This document shows, piece after piece, positions 62,101 through 64,000 of a stretch of DNA of 64,000 bases (the first letter of the stretch is position 1; every line of letters begins with the position of its first letter). The translations under genes and the position numbers were made by a program. The notes under the pieces were generated by a model. It was given only the letters and a program-made list of their open reading frames with translations. It was not told where the DNA came from and made no database searches. Location of the stretch: assembly GCA_016794925.1 (NCBI GenBank), contig JAEUIW010000001.1, forward strand, positions 186,001 to 250,000, in the 5' to 3' direction. Source of the DNA: Phycisphaerae bacterium. GTDB taxonomy: Bacteria; Planctomycetota; Phycisphaerae; Phycisphaerales; UBA1924.

Positions 62101-64000
62101 CAATCCGGATCCGGGCTTTGTTGCGCGATCGATCGCGGCTCAGCGGCGAGCGGATCCGATTGCGGTCCCGGTGATTTCGGATCCCCCGGGGCCCGTGGAC
62201 ACCGAGACGATCAGCCCGCTCTTCGCCCAGCTCGCGTACACGCAGTCCGCGCTCGACAGCGGTCTGATCGAAGCGCTGCTCCGGCAGCACGTGGTGGAAA
62301 CGTCCGCCGATCCCGCGGCCGCTGCGGCGTCGCCCGCGATGGCCAGTCTTTCGTCGCTCCTCGGATCGCACGTCAATCAGACCTCCGGCATTGGGCGAGC
62401 GACCGCGGATTTCCGCGGCGGCCTGCTCTCCGGTCACCCCGCGCTGGCGCCCGGGCAGAGCCTGGCTGGCGGCACGTTCCTCTATCTTGCTACCGAAGAC
62501 CTGACCAGTCCGACGTTCGTGGTGCCGATGATCGAACGGAACCTCGCGGGCGACCGACGGTCCATCTCGCCCCTGCTTTCCGTGAACGACGATATTGATT
62601 TCAGCGGGATCGCATTCCGACCCGGTACCGCCGGCGCGGAGTTGCTCCGACTCGACTCGGCGGCATCCGCATCGAGCATTCGGAGTCGCGGCACGGGCGT
62701 TCCCGGCTCTCCGTTCGTGCAACTGGATTCGTATTCGCAAGGCGGGCTGCGCGGGCTTGGCACGCTCGGCTCGCGTGCGTTCACGCAGGCCGGCGGCGCA
62801 GGCGCCTTTGGGCTGTCCGAGTTGCTCGTGCAGCCCGGTGTCGTGACACCCCGGATCAGTCTCACCGGTCAATTCCGTTCGGCGGCTTCGGGGCTGGCCG
62901 GTGCCAATGAGCGTGGGACGTTGTTCACGCTCGGCGGCGTGGGAACGCACCTGACCACGCTGTTCGATCGATTCCTGCTTGAGGTGGACCCCCGCAACAA
63001 CTCGATCGTGCGGGTGATCCCATTCTCCATCGACTCCGGCACGTTGATCCAGCCCGGCGGCTTCCCGGTTGCCGATCTCACGGAAGCGAGTGGCCTGGCG
63101 TTCGTCGACGGACGCCTCGTTGTCGGCGCGGTCAGCCCGGACAACGTGCGCGCTGCGTTCATCACGTTCGACCCCGATGCCGCGCCGGGCACGCGGATGC
63201 TCCGGATCGACGGCGCACCTGCCGGGCTGCGTCTTTCGGATTTTGCGGGCGAGACCAACGCGGCACCCCCCGCCTCAGCGGCGCTCGACAACCCTCCGGG
63301 CCAGATCGACACAACGACCATCGATCCTCTGTTTGCCCTGTTGGGCTACTCACCGCAAGCGGCCCAAACCACGTTTCTCAACGACCTGGTGCGGGCGCAC
63401 CTCGTGGTGACGTCGCGGGACCCCGCGCTGTGCGCCGTGAGCTCCAGCCTTTCGCAAGTACCGCCGCTGTTGCTCACGCACGCATCTCAGGTCGGGGGTG
63501 TCGGACGCACGATTGGCGACTTCCGCGGCTCCCTTCTCGAAGGCCATCCGTGCCTTGCGCCCGGGCAGCAGGGGCAGTTGGCCGCGTACTTCATCCTCGC
63601 GCCGGCATTTGGGAACAGCTCCGACGCCGTTCCCACCGTGTTGCGCGCGTACTCCGGGCAGGGCGCGTTCGAAGCGCGGGGCACGTTCCTCTCGCCGAAT
63701 CTCTTGGGCGCCGGCTCCGAGCCGAAGCAGTACACGGACGCCGCACTGTTCTTCAATCCGCAATCCAGCCGACGTGAGCTGCTCGCGCTGACCGTTCTGA
63801 TCTCCGGTGGGAGCCGAATCTACCCGCTCGGGCTCGACTCGCCGGGGCAGGGTTTCGGATCGCCGATCAATTTCGGACCGACGAGCGGCCTGACATCCAT
63901 CGGTTCGCTGGGAACGAGGGTCTACGTCAATGGTCTCGCGGGCGGGTTGGGGGATGCACTCTCCGAGTCGTTCCTTGGGATTTCCGAGGCCGACCTGACC
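59141..64000 (+). CDS. giant FecR-domain exported protein with repeated modules (runs off window)
   Basis: An open frame of at least 1620 codons to the window edge, with no stop. The start is ATG 59141 with AAGGGG upstream, and a signal-like N-terminus (SLRIRPWVLSSVAGLAISVTP). Residues about 60-245 form a FecR domain (AVQGKVEYRTGPSAAW, VGQGAAFRTGARSAIQIKVG, VIGTEGAMEV). A Pro-rich hinge (about 60045-60130) follows. Then come at least three modules of about 370-390 residues, each with a landmark: PIDDRINPLFAAMAYS (61019), PVDTETISPLFAQLAYT (62192), QIDTTTIDPLFALLGYS (63302). Each landmark is followed by HPCLA/HPALAPGQ. Beta-rich. The operon context suggests a sensory scaffold or adhesin. Confidence 0.82.
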   Translation, partial: MLRKKCLPSHVTRSLRIRPWVLSSVAGLAISVTPVSAWVERLQPTDPPKTTPAGAPAGAVQSPPPGSKENPAPTPEGAPSAQEAPKLAPTQAVVLAVQGKVEYRTGPSAAWQPAKVGVVVGQGAAFRTGARSAIQIKVGTGQTLTIDRTGLIGLDEAIKIGSTEKTTITVPYGRVKFDIKSTETRNDVKIVAPDATLAVIGTEGAMEVTPGQPTLAYGGEFNQGTIAVAYTSGVMATLVRDHSTSSDKPDPVYRADDLIDVEVGDRRARDIDETKASQRAAGGTNPSSASAPPSSGEADTNPPQPDTGTPPPPTPEPPPQPPQPPEPPTATDSFLFFDELTRQLVERKLNGTQRTLRVLESQTNSTVGGLAVLADTSRNRRDLLSLRPRAVGSQVSNELFGLSLDDEASTFQLLDSFTGQGNQLLTLGGLGTIGTEVFASTLDDSGDFADRVLRLDIGRSGVLPLMAPGLSFEGGLAGSNDRGSLFLMGHLPAAEGGQGGATFPDLALLEVDPRANYVRFALTEAQSAFVPSADTVIVPSDFDVRAIEQVTGLAWVGDRLIISAIAVDDQNVKRGVLIEYNPGATGGSGDPRVIRVEVTGRVFVNGLASEGLQAPPGVPTLRGPSGPIDDRINPLFAAMAYSQQALSSGYVGRVSRAAILATARDAALCLNTGALANLGFFLAQHIDQVAGIGLSAAQFRFSLPADHPCLAVGQGIVGPVFFFLNRNAGLLQLQQANVQGQRGGVGTMFADHQPASAAVRFDQSDPSYDYLMLAPRDDASGVFGDVYRIPIDSAFSDPILERSYQAFSSSGRPIEFTGLGALGGELLATGFARGASGPREFRDGIIDLGTRSSPVAQPIMDLRLATGFGAASVNELGAFSIITAGSRTARGRGSFSLIETDPRARLIITAFRGDRGDFEPTADTTFDPPGFDINSITEFTSLARVGDVYLIAARALAADGSVTNVLIEYASGATNGNGDPRVRRVAVNPDPGFVARSIAAQRRADPIAVPVISDPPGPVDTETISPLFAQLAYTQSALDSGLIEALLRQHVVETSADPAAAAASPAMASLSSLLGSHVNQTSGIGRATADFRGGLLSGHPALAPGQSLAGGTFLYLATEDLTSPTFVVPMIERNLAGDRRSISPLLSVNDDIDFSGIAFRPGTAGAELLRLDSAASASSIRSRGTGVPGSPFVQLDSYSQGGLRGLGTLGSRAFTQAGGAGAFGLSELLVQPGVVTPRISLTGQFRSAASGLAGANERGTLFTLGGVGTHLTTLFDRFLLEVDPRNNSIVRVIPFSIDSGTLIQPGGFPVADLTEASGLAFVDGRLVVGAVSPDNVRAAFITFDPDAAPGTRMLRIDGAPAGLRLSDFAGETNAAPPASAALDNPPGQIDTTTIDPLFALLGYSPQAAQTTFLNDLVRAHLVVTSRDPALCAVSSSLSQVPPLLLTHASQVGGVGRTIGDFRGSLLEGHPCLAPGQQGQLAAYFILAPAFGNSSDAVPTVLRAYSGQGAFEARGTFLSPNLLGAGSEPKQYTDAALFFNPQSSRRELLALTVLISGGSRIYPLGLDSPGQGFGSPINFGPTSGLTSIGSLGTRVYVNGLAGGLGDALSESFLGISEADLT
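61019..61320 (+). repeat. module landmark 1 in the FecR-domain protein
   Basis: About 100 residues starting PIDDRINPLFAAMAYSQQAL, containing SRAAILATARDAALC and ending with HPCLAVGQ. About 30-40 percent identical by eye to the two copies at 62192 and 63302. Confidence 0.7.
62192..62503 (+). repeat. module landmark 2 in the FecR-domain protein
   Basis: Starts PVDTETISPLFAQLAYTQSAL, then ETSADPAAAAA, VNQTSGIGRATADFRGGLLSGHPALAPGQ. It begins 1173 nt (391 codons) after copy 1. Confidence 0.72.
63302..63610 (+). repeat. module landmark 3 in the FecR-domain protein
   Basis: Starts QIDTTTIDPLFALLGYSPQAA, then TSRDPALCAV and VGGVGRTIGDFRGSLLEGHPCLAPGQ, the closest match to copy 2. It begins 1110 nt (370 codons) after copy 2. 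Confidence 0.72.

Overview
The window is a GC-rich bacterial chromosome segment with about fifty tightly packed genes. It has no rRNA, tRNA, CRISPR array or insertion sequence that I can see. The gene content points to a free-living, motile, diderm bacterium: a P-ring gene (flgI), outer-membrane barrel and lipoprotein genes, futalosine-pathway menaquinone synthesis, and type IV pili. Together with an unusual EF-P loop, zinc-ribbon small proteins and a stand-alone PurL with PurS-like repeats, this suggests a flagellated planctomycete of the Phycisphaerae type. That assignment is an inference from content, not a search result.

Layout. 1-9300 holds housekeeping genes: typA (partial), a GT4 glycosyltransferase, mqnC, efp-aroK, a rhomboid protease, citrate synthase and a Xer recombinase. 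9389-20136 is a minus-strand flagellar block read right to left as flgI-flgJ-flgN-flgK-flgL-fliW-csrA-flagellin-flagellin. Just upstream of it (20234-22798, same strand) lie ribE, ruvC and an NtrC-type sigma-54 activator, with a good sigma-54 promoter match in front of flgI. 22984-30719 holds a beta-propeller lipoprotein, purH, an HNH protein, a small exported protein, purL and rnhA. 30865-37486 is a type IV pilus block: pilT, pilC and three minor-pilin-like genes, one very large with calcium-loop motifs. 37443-45412 holds nnrD, a transglutaminase-like protein, tatD, lgt, galE, a hydrolase lipoprotein and an unknown. 45409-53821 holds a YyaL-DsbD fusion, a zinc-ribbon protein, purA, uppS, cdsA, a coiled-coil zinc-ribbon protein and a PMT-type glycosyltransferase. 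53912-64000 is a co-directional block: outer-membrane barrel, lipoprotein, CHASE2-adenylate cyclase, and a giant FecR-domain exported protein that runs off the window.

How the genes work together. The flagellar block carries structural genes together with the FliW-CsrA switch that controls flagellin translation. GGA-loop hairpins lie upstream of fliW and csrA, and GGA-containing ribosome binding sites precede both flagellins, so the CsrA circuit may be built into this locus. The pilus block supplies the retraction motor, the inner-membrane platform and minor pilins. The last block looks like a cell-surface sensing unit that ends in cAMP production, and it is the best candidate for an undescribed system here.
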